The notes: generated by a model from the sequence alone, not told the origin. A stretch of DNA of 8,727 nucleotides from JACCZP01 sp050997195 (GCA_050997195.1 JBPCRE010000183.1:1-8727); one strand, 5' to 3'. Shown: positions 1 to 6,140, counted from the first letter of the stretch. Made by a program: numbers and translations.

Positions 1-589
1 GCGTGCCGGCGCGCTGGTTGCAGGCCGGGTAGACCGCCCGGCTCGGCGAACGCGGCGAGGGGTTGCGCCGCTGGAGGTCGCGGAAGCAGTAGTAGACCTT
101 CGGCCCGAGGCGCTCGAGCCGGACGCGGCGACCGGCGTCGTCGAGGCGCCGGAGCTCGAAGCGGGCCGCGTTGCGGAACTTCCAGAAGCGGCCCTGTCCC
201 GGGGTGGGGTAGAAGCCGAGGCGTGCGAGGGTGGGGACGTCGAGCGGTGCCCCGCCGATGCCGTAGATGCGCTGGGTCACCGCCATGGTCGGCCCGTCGC
301 GGCGGCCGCGCAGCTCCACCGGGCCGGCGCCGACCGAGTCGATCGAGTTCGCCGCTCGCAGCAGCACCCGGCCCGGACGCTCGCGGAGGTCGATCCGGAG
401 GTCGTAGGGAGCGCGCATAACGAGATCCGGACAGCGGAGGCTCGGGGCGAGCGGGCCGAGGCACGGGTTCGCACCCGCCGCGGGCGGCTCCGGAGCCTTG
501 GGGGGCGCGGTCGGGTCCTGGCCGAGCGCCGGGGCCGCGAGGGCCAGGAGGGCCACGAGGGCGATCGAGACGGATCGCGAGGCGCTCAT
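1..589 (-). CDS. Secreted lysyl-oxidase-fold protein, partial (C-terminus beyond left edge)
   Basis: Seen: 196 residues read leftward from an ATG at 587-589 and remain open at base 1. Residues 1-23 form a signal peptide (hydrophobic run SIALVALLALAAPALG, AxG-type cleavage before Q24), followed by a Pro/Ala linker to about residue 42. The mature part has CPDLVMRAPYDL at 53-64, then FWKFRNAARFEL at 135-146 and GPKVYYCFRDL at 162-172. Cysteines are at 43, 53, 168 and 190. Family knowledge: this order (PDLV start, [HWHxH]-like AR[YF]EL strand, YCxRD) fits bacterial proteins with the lysyl oxidase fold (Pfam Lysyl_oxidase), which in active members bind copper through HxHxH before that strand. Here those positions read F135-x-K137-x-R139, so copper chemistry is doubtful and a structural or binding role is more likely. 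The gene lies downstream of the MarP-like gene on the same strand (94-bp gap). No Shine-Dalgarno is visible; a weak -10-like TACCAAT lies at 596-602. The fold call is from motif recall and moderately certain; secretion is well supported. Confidence 0.62.
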   Translation of the reverse strand, partial: MSASRSVSIALVALLALAAPALGQDPTAPPKAPEPPAAGANPCLGPLAPSLRCPDLVMRAPYDLRIDLRERPGRVLLRAANSIDSVGAGPVELRGRRDGPTMAVTQRIYGIGGAPLDVPTLARLGFYPTPGQGRFWKFRNAARFELRRLDDAGRRVRLERLGPKVYYCFRDLQRRNPSPRSPSRAVYPACNQRAGT

Positions 590-683
590 CGAGCGATTGG
601 TAGCCGACGCGGCCCGAGATCGCCCGGACCGCTCGCCCTTCGGTAGACCTTGGCGCCCTCGACCCAGCCCTCTCCGCCCGTCC

Positions 684-1835
684 TCACCCCGCCGAGCAGG
701 GGCCGGTGCTCACGCGCTCGTCGGCTCGAGCGAGCGCTCGTTCGACGATCGAGGCCGGGACGCCGTAGCCCGTGCGCTGCCGGCTGCCCACCGAGGAGGC
801 GAAGATCGTCGTGACCACGCGGCCCTGGCCGTCAACCATCGGACCGCCGGAGTTGCCCTGGCGCACCACTCCGCGCAGCGCGGTGATGCGCCGGCGGACC
901 GGCCCGCGCCCGTAGGCGTCCTGACTCGCGACGGTCTGCGTCTGCCCGAGCCGTCCGGCGCGCACGTTGAACGGGCCGTTCTGGGGGTAGCCCATGATCG
1001 CCGCGGAGGTGCCGCTGGACGCGCCGGAATCCTGATCGAGAGCCGGCGTGCCCGAGATCCCCGAGACCCGCAGGATGGCCAGGTCGTTGTCGGGGTCGAA
1101 CCAGATGGCGTCGGCGTCGTGACGGGTGCCCTCGCCTCCGAGCTGCACGGTGGTGTCGTCCTGGCCGGCCACCACGTGCGCGTTGGTCACGACGACCCCG
1201 TCGTCCGCCACCCATCCCGACCCGGACACCCCGAGCCCGCACGCGGTGCCCAGCACGCGCACGACGCTTCGCCGTGCTGCCCTCACCTCGGGATCCTTCG
1301 CGATGGCCGAGCTCGGCGCCCGCACGTCCGGCGAGGGGCCGCGGATCTCCGGGAAGGGATCGAATCGGGAGAGCACGTTGAGCAGCGGCCCCGAGGGGGG
1401 CAGCGTGGTGTTCAGCGCGGTGAGGATCTCCGAGCGCTGGATGTCGCGGCGGAGCTGCGTGAAGCCGGGCGTCTGCAGGGCCACGGCCCCCGCGATCCAC
1501 GCGATGCCGAGTGCGATGCAGGCCACGAGCGCCGCCCCGCCCATCCCGTCGAGGGGCCCGAAGCCCGAAGTGAGACGACCGCGCAGGCGAAAGCCGAGCA
1601 CCTCGAGCACCGCCGCCAGCATGCCCCCGATCAGAAGGGCTCCGGCGAGGGCGAAGAGGGGGGCGAAGGGCGAGCCCGATCCCTCCTCCAGCACGATCGG
1701 CCCGAGGCGAGAGCCGAGGAACCCGCCGAGCCCGAAGCCCACGAGGGCCAGCGCGCCGACGATGAGGCCCTGGGCGTATCCCCACACGGCCATCAACAGC
1801 GTGACCACGATGATGATCCAGTCGATGGGGCTCAC
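684..1835 (-). CDS. marP: MarP-family membrane-anchored periplasmic serine protease
   Basis: Seen: 383 residues from a GTG at 1833-1835. Four hydrophobic helices lie at about 5-20, 24-42, 59-80 and 100-120, a CvpA/colicin V-type N-terminus. A linker to about 185 leads into a chymotrypsin-fold domain with the triad H220 (TNAHVVAG), D251 (DNDLAIL) and S329 (GNSGGPM), so it should be active. There is no PDZ domain, unlike HtrA/DegP. C199 and C380 flank the protease domain. Known: this architecture and length match Mycobacterium tuberculosis MarP (Rv3671c, about 397 residues), needed for acid and oxidative stress survival and reported to act on the peptidoglycan hydrolase RipA; MarP has a structural disulfide placed like C199-C380. 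Inferred: a stress-responsive extracytoplasmic protease acting on cell-wall enzymes. It is divergent from a PBP gene, which fits. TAACGT at 1847-1852 lies 11 nt before the GTG and there is no Shine-Dalgarno. Orthology beyond family level is not proven. Confidence 0.88.
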   Translation of the reverse strand: MSPIDWIIIVVTLLMAVWGYAQGLIVGALALVGFGLGGFLGSRLGPIVLEEGSGSPFAPLFALAGALLIGGMLAAVLEVLGFRLRGRLTSGFGPLDGMGGAALVACIALGIAWIAGAVALQTPGFTQLRRDIQRSEILTALNTTLPPSGPLLNVLSRFDPFPEIRGPSPDVRAPSSAIAKDPEVRAARRSVVRVLGTACGLGVSGSGWVADDGVVVTNAHVVAGQDDTTVQLGGEGTRHDADAIWFDPDNDLAILRVSGISGTPALDQDSGASSGTSAAIMGYPQNGPFNVRAGRLGQTQTVASQDAYGRGPVRRRITALRGVVRQGNSGGPMVDGQGRVVTTIFASSVGSRQRTGYGVPASIVERALARADERVSTGPCSAG

Positions 1836-1912
1836 GAGAGCGCCGGACGTTACCCAGTGCCCCCTTCCCGGGCGCCGTCATCAGTCGCCGGTAGCGTGCC
1901 GTAGAGATCCCG
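1836..1912. promoter_or_regulatory. Divergent promoter region between marP-like and PBP genes
   Basis: These 77 bp must carry promoters for both genes. Toward the protease (minus strand) TAACGT at 1852-1847 is a TANNNT -10-like hexamer 11 nt before its GTG. Toward the PBP (plus strand) TAGCGT at 1892-1897 lies 15 nt before its GTG, and TAGAGAT at 1902-1908 is a second candidate. No convincing -35 or Shine-Dalgarno is visible for either gene. The two -10 candidates are only about 40 bp apart and back to back, so a single bound regulator could affect both. Assignment is by eye. Confidence 0.4.
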
Positions 1913-3619
1913 GTGGCGCCCAGTGAACCAGACTCTGGACGCCGCGAGCGCTTTTCGCGCCGGGGCGTTCCCCTCCTCGCGGGCCTGGCCGGCGCGGCCC
2001 TCTGCGCCGGGGTCATCGCCGGATCGCTTCGGCCGAGCGAGGACGAGCGGGCGGCGGCCGCCTTCGCCGCGGCCTGGGAGCGCGAGGACTACCGGGTCAT
2101 GCACCGCCTGCTCACACCGGCCGCCGCCCGGCGGGTGAGCGTGTCCCGGTTGGCCCGCCGCTACCGGCAGGCCATGGTGACCGCGACCGCCGGAGGGGTG
2201 GCCACGGGCGTCCCCGACTCGGACGGCCACGCGGTACGCCTACCCGTGGCCGTTGGCACCCGTGTCTTCGGCAAGGTTCTCGGCGAGGTGGCCCTCCCCA
2301 TGACCGACGGTCGCGTCGAGTGGAGGGCCCACCTCACGTTCCCGGGGGTGCCGCCCGGGGAGCGCCTCTCACGCCGCACCGAGGCCCCGCGGCGGGCGGC
2401 GCTGCTCGCCCGCGACGGGCGCACGATCGTCTCCGGGCCGGCGTCGGCCCGCGAGGTGGCCCTCGGGGAGGCCGGCTCGAGCGTGGCCGGCACCCTCGCC
2501 CGCGCTGCGGGCCCGGAGGAGGCCCGCGACCTCTACGCCCGGGGCTTCTCGCGCGGCTCGCTGGTGGGCGCCTCGGGACTCGAGCGGATCCTCGAGGTTC
2601 AGGCGGCGGGGGTGCCCGGGGGCGAGCTCCGGGCCGGAGATCGAGTCCTCGCTCGCAGCGCTCCGCGCCCGGCCGGCCCGGTGCGAACCACGCTCGAGCC
2701 CGAGGTGCAGGCCGCGGCCGCGCGGGCCATCGAGGGGCGCGTGGGCGGCGCCGCGGCGCTCGACGCGCGCACCGGCGAGGTGCGCGCCATTGCCGGGATC
2801 GCCTTCTCGTCCCCCCAGCCGCCGGGCTCGACGTTCAAGATCGTGACGGCTACGGCCGCCCTCGAGGCGAGGCTCGTGCGCGCCTCCGACCGCTTCCCGG
2901 TGGAGACCAAGGCGGTGATCGACGGGACCGACCTCGAGAACGCCAACGGCGAGCGCTGTGGCGGCACCTTCGCGCAGAGCTTCGCCGAGTCCTGCAACTC
3001 GGTGTTCGCCCCGCTCGGCGTGAGGGTGGGCGCACGCCGCCTGCTCGCCGCCGCCCGCCGCTACGGCTTCGACGAGGATCCGGGCATTCCCGGCGCCCTG
3101 CCGAGCACGCTGCCGCGGCGGGAAGAGCTCGCCGCGCCCTTCGCACTCGGCTCGACGGCCATCGGCCAGGGCAAGCTCCTCGCCACCCCGCTCCAGCTGG
3201 CCTCGATGGCCCAGACGGTGGCCGCGGGGGGGCTGCGGGCGCGCCCCGCGCTGCTCGCGCGCCGTGGGGTCCGCCCCGTGCGGGTGACCTCCCCGGAGGT
3301 GGCCCGCACGGTGGGTCGCATGATGGCCGATGTGGTGGCCTACGGCACGGGCAAGAAGGCCTCCCTCCTCCCGGTGCGGGTGGCCGGCAAGACGGGCACG
3401 GCCGAGCTCGAGGACACCACCGACGAGGAGGCTCCCGGCGAGGAGGGCGAGGCGGGGACCGACACCGACGCGTGGTTCACCGCCTACGCGCCCCTCGCGC
3501 GCCCGCAACTCGCGGTGGCCGTGCTGCTGGTGCGCGCCGGCGCGGGCGGAGACACGGCGGCCCCGGCGGCGCGCGAGATCCTCGAGGCCGGCCTGCGCGA
3601 GCCCCCGCGGGGCCGGTAG
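1913..3619 (+). CDS. Class B penicillin-binding protein (peptidoglycan D,D-transpeptidase) with NTF2-like MecA_N-type domain
   Basis: Seen: 568 residues. GTG at 1913 is the first possible start after an in-frame TAG at 1892. A single membrane anchor at about 19-38 follows an Arg-rich cytoplasmic tail. Residues about 43-145 look like the NTF2-like MecA_N domain (AAAFAAAWEREDYRVMHRLL, then a beta-rich part). About 150-255 is a short PBP dimerisation region with RDGRTIVSGP and SLVGASGLERILE. The transpeptidase domain carries all three motifs: S306-T-F-K309 (acyl-enzyme Ser), S360-C-N362 and K493-T-G495. Family role: cross-links peptidoglycan stem peptides outside the membrane; class B, as there is no glycosyltransferase domain. 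Odd: a Glu/Asp-rich insertion at about 499-519 directly after KTGTAE, and a shorter dimerisation module than in typical PBP2/PBP3. Divergent from the MarP-like protease, convergent with a lipoprotein gene. I cannot say whether it is the elongation, division or an accessory PBP. Confidence 0.9.
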   Translation: MAPSEPDSGRRERFSRRGVPLLAGLAGAALCAGVIAGSLRPSEDERAAAAFAAAWEREDYRVMHRLLTPAAARRVSVSRLARRYRQAMVTATAGGVATGVPDSDGHAVRLPVAVGTRVFGKVLGEVALPMTDGRVEWRAHLTFPGVPPGERLSRRTEAPRRAALLARDGRTIVSGPASAREVALGEAGSSVAGTLARAAGPEEARDLYARGFSRGSLVGASGLERILEVQAAGVPGGELRAGDRVLARSAPRPAGPVRTTLEPEVQAAAARAIEGRVGGAAALDARTGEVRAIAGIAFSSPQPPGSTFKIVTATAALEARLVRASDRFPVETKAVIDGTDLENANGERCGGTFAQSFAESCNSVFAPLGVRVGARRLLAAARRYGFDEDPGIPGALPSTLPRREELAAPFALGSTAIGQGKLLATPLQLASMAQTVAAGGLRARPALLARRGVRPVRVTSPEVARTVGRMMADVVAYGTGKKASLLPVRVAGKTGTAELEDTTDEEAPGEEGEAGTDTDAWFTAYAPLARPQLAVAVLLVRAGAGGDTAAPAAREILEAGLREPPRGR

Positions 3620-3636
3620 GGCCGCGCGAGGCGGCC
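3620..3636. terminator. Short GC hairpin between convergent genes
   Basis: GGCCGC (3620-3625) pairs with GCGGCC (3631-3636) around the loop GCGAG. The 6-bp stem begins immediately after the PBP stop codon and lies in the 40-bp gap before the convergent lipoprotein gene's stop. There is no T-tract on either strand, so it is at best a weak bidirectional terminator. Short perfect stems are common by chance at this GC content. Confidence 0.35.
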
Positions 3637-3659
3637 AGGGCTGACGGCGTCCGGCTTGG

Positions 3660-4265
3660 CTAGATGTCCAGCTCGATCTTCGCCGTCGCCCCGCGTCCCG
3701 AGGGCGGCTCGATCTCGAGCTCGATGGGCCGGTTCTCGGTGGCCGAGATCGGCAGCTGGAAGATCAGGACCGCCCCGGAGGTCGGGCCCTGGGCGGCCAG
3801 GCTGAGCGCGTTGGGGATGCACTGCTCCACCGGCAGCCGGCTCGGCTGGTAGGCGAAGACGTTGTCGCGCTGGGGCTCGACGGGCTCGAACTCCGAGCCT
3901 TGGGTGTCGGCGACCTTGAACCGCCCGGCGGCCATCGCGGTGGCGTCCCCGTCGTTGCACACCTTCATGAACACGCCGTACAACGCCGAGCCGGGCGGCG
4001 GAGGAGGGCCCTGGTAGTACCCGCGGTCCTCCGGATCCTGGGGGTTGAGCTGGCGGGTGACGAACACCGTGTAGGCGAGGCCCTCGAGCTCGATGGCCAC
4101 GCCCTCGCGCACGGCCTCCTCGGCAGCCTCGATGCGCCCCTCCTTGATGCCGTCCTTTCCGGCCTCCCGACCCTCTCCGGGGGACTTGAACGTGCAGGCC
4201 GACATCGTCGCCGAGAGCGCGATCAAAGCCGCGAGCGAGGCGACGGGGCGGCGGGCGGCGAACAT
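3660..4265 (-). CDS. Putative lipoprotein with DUF4352-like beta-sandwich domain
   Basis: Seen: 201 residues from ATG at 4263-4265. Residues 1-24 are a lipoprotein signal (MFAARRPV, hydrophobic stretch, then MSAC with C24 as lipid-modified Cys). A charged, helix-prone segment with many Lys/Glu (about 30-53) follows. The rest is a beta-rich domain: GVAIELEGLAYTVFVTRQL (55-73), a PGPPPPPG-like turn near 86-92, LYGVFMKVCNDGD (95-107), and VLIFQLPI (166-173). C103 and C149 could form a disulfide. The pattern resembles DUF4352/telomeric-repeat-like extracellular domains of Gram-positive lipoproteins; no substrate can be inferred. A GTG at 4286 would extend it by 7 residues and overlap the upstream SRPBCC gene by 8 bp. 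I chose ATG because the signal peptide is then compact and TAGACT (4281-4276) lies 10 nt upstream. Same strand as the SRPBCC gene (13-bp gap), convergent with the PBP. Lipoprotein call firm, domain call tentative. Confidence 0.72.
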   Translation of the reverse strand: MFAARRPVASLAALIALSATMSACTFKSPGEGREAGKDGIKEGRIEAAEEAVREGVAIELEGLAYTVFVTRQLNPQDPEDRGYYQGPPPPPGSALYGVFMKVCNDGDATAMAAGRFKVADTQGSEFEPVEPQRDNVFAYQPSRLPVEQCIPNALSLAAQGPTSGAVLIFQLPISATENRPIELEIEPPSGRGATAKIELDI

Positions 4266-4275
4266 GCGCGGCGGG

Positions 4276-4281
4276 AGTCTA
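4276..4281 (-). promoter_or_regulatory. -10-like TAGACT for the lipoprotein gene, sharing the SRPBCC stop codon
   Basis: On the minus strand TAGACT ends 10 nt before the lipoprotein ATG. Its first three bases are the TAG stop of the upstream SRPBCC gene. The same hexamer occurs 11 nt before the SRPBCC ATG. No -35 is recognisable, and no Shine-Dalgarno precedes the ATG, which fits a near-leaderless transcript. Confidence 0.42.
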
Positions 4282-4803
4282 CGCACCGAACCGTGCCGCC
4301 TTCAGAGGCTCGTAGCCGGACACCGTGGCGCGGGCGAGGGGCTCCTCGGGACGCTCCTCGAACACCTGCCGCAGGCGCTCGAGCGACGCGCGGGTCTGCC
4401 GGCGGTACCAGCGGCGCGCGCCGAGGGACTCCTTGAAGCCGTCGAGGCGGGTGGCCGGCTGGGTGGAGAAGCTGATCTCGACGCGGGTGGCGTCGCGCCC
4501 GACGGGCTCGAACTCGTACCTCCACTCGCAGCGCGTGCGGCCGAGGCGGCCGAGGCGGCCGTCCTCCAGGATCCCGCGCGGGGGGTCGAGCTCGGCGATC
4601 GAGGCCTCGGCCCAGGTGTGGAAGCCGGGAGCGTCCATGCGAAACCGCCCGGCGGCCCCGATCCCCGACGCCCGCGGACGCGTGAGGTGGAAGTCGTGCA
4701 TGTAGTGGTCGGTCCACGCCACCCGAGCGGCGAGATCGGCCACGTAGTCGAACACCTCCTCGCGAGGCGCGGAGATGACCGTGTGGGCGACGACCGGGAC
4801 CAT
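4279..4803 (-). CDS. SRPBCC (START/polyketide-cyclase-like) domain protein
   Basis: Seen: 174 residues from ATG at 4801-4803. The reading frame stays open up to 4968, but the upstream 55 codons give only low-complexity Arg/Pro/Gly sequence. The ATG at 4803 begins exactly at the domain's first strand (VAHTVISAPREEVFDYVADL, with hydrophobic strand then SAPxEVFDYVAD helix), so it is preferred. Strands follow with GRFRMDAPGFHTWAEASI (52-69), ILEDGRLGRLGRTRCEWRYEFEP (78-100) and TRVEISFSTQP (106-116); the long C-terminal helix is at about 128-150. This is the usual helix-grip fold of about 140-150 residues plus a short tail. Such proteins bind hydrophobic ligands in a cavity; the ligand is unknown and no catalytic residues can be named. 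Cytoplasmic, no signal peptide. Lies between the CxxC protein gene (65-bp gap) and the lipoprotein gene (13-bp gap), all on the minus strand. Confidence 0.82.
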   Translation of the reverse strand: MVPVVAHTVISAPREEVFDYVADLAARVAWTDHYMHDFHLTRPRASGIGAAGRFRMDAPGFHTWAEASIAELDPPRGILEDGRLGRLGRTRCEWRYEFEPVGRDATRVEISFSTQPATRLDGFKESLGARRWYRRQTRASLERLRQVFEERPEEPLARATVSGYEPLKAARFGA

Positions 4804-4814
4804 GGGCCGACGGA

Positions 4815-4820
4815 AGTCTA
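4815..4820 (-). promoter_or_regulatory. -10-like TAGACT for the SRPBCC gene
   Basis: TAGACT on the minus strand, preceded by G (GTAGACT), ends 11 nt before the ATG at 4803. It lies in the 65-bp gap after the CxxC protein gene. Its presence supports the shorter start over upstream in-frame alternatives. No -35 match or Shine-Dalgarno is seen. Confidence 0.42.
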
Positions 4821-4868
4821 CGGTCGCCCGGGGCGCCGGACTCCCATCCGTCCCCGCCGCGCCGGGAC

Positions 4869-5114
4869 TCAGGCCGCGAGAGGGCGCACCGCGAGGCGAC
4901 GCTCTCCCGCCCGCACGCGCTCGGCGCGGGCGCTCTCCCGGGCCGATCCGGACAGCGTGGGGCGGCACAGCGCGCAGACGGCGGCCGCGGATTCGAGCAC
5001 GTAGAGGAGCTCCCCCGGAAGCGGAGTGCGGCTGCAGGCCGCGCAGCGCTCGCGATGCCCGGCCATGTTGCCAACGCTCTTGCGAAGGAGGTGCGCCTCG
5101 AGATCGGACGGCAT
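4869..5114 (-). CDS. Small CxxC/CxxC (zinc-ribbon-like) protein beside ParA
   Basis: Seen: 81 residues from ATG at 5112-5114. There are two CxxC knuckles, C24-AA-C27 and C47-AL-C50, separated by 19 residues containing PLPGELLYVLES. An N-terminal stretch has HLLRKSVGNMAGH and a basic C-terminal tail has ERVRAGERRLAVRPLA. No signal peptide, so it is likely cytoplasmic. The four cysteines in this spacing are typical of small structural zinc-binding modules; the basic tail could contact nucleic acid or a partner, but that is a guess. I recall similar short proteins annotated as hypothetical in Thermoleophilia, but cannot verify this here. It is divergent from the ParA-like ATPase, with 81 bp between start codons, so shared regulation is plausible. 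The protein reading makes biological sense (patterned cysteines, ATG start), which supports a real gene despite its size. Function unknown. Confidence 0.68.
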   Translation of the reverse strand: MPSDLEAHLLRKSVGNMAGHRERCAACSRTPLPGELLYVLESAAAVCALCRPTLSGSARESARAERVRAGERRLAVRPLAA

Positions 5115-5181
5115 GCGGAGGTTCTTCGCGTCCCGTCCCCCCGGTCCTTCCTCGAGGCGCTTTCCGACGGCCGTGCGGGTC

Positions 5182-5187
5182 TATAGT
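5182..5187 (+). promoter_or_regulatory. -10 element TATAGT for the ParA-like gene
   Basis: TATAGT differs from the TATAAT consensus at one base and ends 8 nt before the ParA ATG at 5196. Transcription would therefore start at or within a few bases of the start codon, and no Shine-Dalgarno is present. On the opposite strand the overlapping TATAGA (5185-5180) could serve the divergent CxxC protein gene with a leader of about 60 nt. No clear -35 is visible. Confidence 0.55.
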
Positions 5188-5195
5188 CGCGCCCG

Positions 5196-5987
5196 ATGGC
5201 CACCACGATCGCGGTCCTCTCCCAGAAGGGCGGCACCGGGAAGACCACCACCGTCAGGACCCTGACCGACGTGTTCCGACGCGTGGGCCTCGAGGCGCTC
5301 GCCGTGGACCTCGACCCGCAGGGCAACCTCGCCGACTACTTCGACGTGCCGGCGGACGCCGAGCCCACCATCGCCGACGTGCTGGCCGGCCGGGCGCGCG
5401 CCGTCGATGCCATCCACGGGGACGTGATCCCGGCCAATCTCGGCCTGGCCGAGTCCGAGCTCATCCTCGCGGGGAAGATGGGTCGCGAGATGACCCTGCG
5501 GCGCGCGCTCCGGGAGGTCAAGCGTCGCTACGACCTCATCCTCATCGACTGCCCGCCCTCCCTCGGCCTGCTCACCGTGAACGCCGTGGTGGCCGCCGAC
5601 TACGCCCTCCTCACCACCGAGGGGCAGTACTTCTCGCTTCAGGGCGTCGAGCAGGCCCTCGAGGTCATCGATCTCGCCCGCGACAACCTCCAGCCCGACC
5701 TCGAGTGGCTCGGGGTGGTGCTCAACATCGCCGATCTGCGCACCACGCACTCGCGCGAGGCCCAGGCGCAACTGCGCGAGCGCTTCGGGGAGAAGGTGTT
5801 CTCCACGCCGATTCGGGCCTCGATCCGCTACGCCGAGTCGGCCGAGCGCGGCGTGTCGATCCTCGATCACCAGCCTCGGCTGGGGGCCGACTATCTCGGC
5901 CTCGCCGACGCGGTGCTCGAGCGCCTCGGCTTCACCGAGGAGCGCACCCGCCTCGCCGAGCTCCGCGCGGAGCTCACGCCCGCGTAG
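5196..5987 (+). CDS. Orphan ParA/Soj-family ATPase
   Basis: Seen: 263 residues, ATG at 5196 starting right at the first beta strand (ATTIAVLSQ). The deviant Walker A is K11-GGTGK16-TTT, with the signature lysine K11. VDLDPQGNL (37-45) is the switch I/A' motif and LILIDCPP (114-121) the Walker B/switch II region. TEGQYFSLQGVEQ (141-153) and TPIRASIRYAESAERG (204-219) are typical of chromosomal ParA/Soj. There is no N-terminal helix-turn-helix extension, so it is the short type that does not repress its own promoter through an added domain. Known: these ATPases dimerise with ATP, bind DNA non-specifically and position cargo such as chromosome origins, plasmids or protein clusters. Odd: no ParB or parS-like site lies nearby; the flanks are a small CxxC protein (divergent) and an RTX gene. 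A cargo-positioning ATPase with a different partner is possible. Family assignment is firm, cargo unknown. Confidence 0.93.
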   Translation: MATTIAVLSQKGGTGKTTTVRTLTDVFRRVGLEALAVDLDPQGNLADYFDVPADAEPTIADVLAGRARAVDAIHGDVIPANLGLAESELILAGKMGREMTLRRALREVKRRYDLILIDCPPSLGLLTVNAVVAADYALLTTEGQYFSLQGVEQALEVIDLARDNLQPDLEWLGVVLNIADLRTTHSREAQAQLRERFGEKVFSTPIRASIRYAESAERGVSILDHQPRLGADYLGLADAVLERLGFTEERTRLAELRAELTPA

Positions 5988-5989
5988 AC

Positions 5990-6006
5990 CTCCCCATGTA
6001 GGGGAG
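5990..6006 (+). terminator. Hairpin after the ParA-like gene
   Basis: CTCCCC (5990-5995) pairs perfectly with GGGGAG (6001-6006) around the loop ATGTA, starting 2 nt after the ParA stop codon. There is no T-tract after it, so it is a candidate terminator or mRNA 3'-end stabiliser only. Confidence 0.4.
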
Positions 6007-6133
6007 CACCGCACCTTCCGCGCCCGCCCGCGGTTCAAGCAGCCGAGCACCTCGGCGCGCGCGAGCCGGGGCCTCACCCCCCATCCGACCGAAGGGCGAT
6101 CAGCCGATGAGGCCGAGCGCCCTTCCCCTGTTC

Positions 6134-6140
6134 AAGGAGG
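6134..6140 (+). promoter_or_regulatory. Strong Shine-Dalgarno for the RTX gene
   Basis: AAGGAGG lies 6 nt before the GTG at 6147. It is the best ribosome binding site in the window, fixes the start at GTG rather than a later codon, and sets this gene apart from its neighbours that lack one. Confidence 0.85.

Noticed and set aside
498..1904. Long plus-strand open frame (468 codons) opposite the MarP-like gene
   Set aside because: It is antisense to a protease with complete motifs. Its translation is Arg/Ala/Gly/His-rich low-complexity sequence with no domain. Long shadow frames are expected at this GC content.
832..2016. Minus-strand open frame in another register across the MarP-like gene and its promoter
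   Set aside because: Arg/Pro/Gly/His-rich shadow overlapping the protease in a different frame and running over the divergent promoter region and the PBP start; no recognisable domain.
2320..3663. Plus-strand open frame in another register inside the PBP gene, and the minus-strand frame 2369-3508
   Set aside because: The PBP frame contains all three transpeptidase motifs in order. The others are Arg/Gly/Ala-rich with no domain and only reflect high GC at third positions.
4804..4968. Longer N-terminus (55 codons) for the SRPBCC protein
   Set aside because: The extension is low-complexity Arg/Pro/Gly sequence and overlaps the CxxC protein gene by about 100 bp. The domain starts at the ATG at 4803, which has a -10-like TAGACT upstream.
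5961..5972. 12-bp palindrome CTCCGCGCGGAG as an operator
   Set aside because: It lies within the ParA coding sequence near its end, and short GC palindromes are frequent here by chance.
4775..6001. Plus-strand 408-codon frame over the ParA region, and the minus-strand frame 5181-6077
   Set aside because: The ParA frame has intact Walker motifs and a promoter-like element. These alternatives are compositionally biased shadows.
6031..6140. Repeated GGTTCAAG/TGTTCAAG as a regulatory direct repeat
   Set aside because: Only two imperfect copies, 98 bp apart, and the second overlaps the Shine-Dalgarno region. Not enough to support a site.
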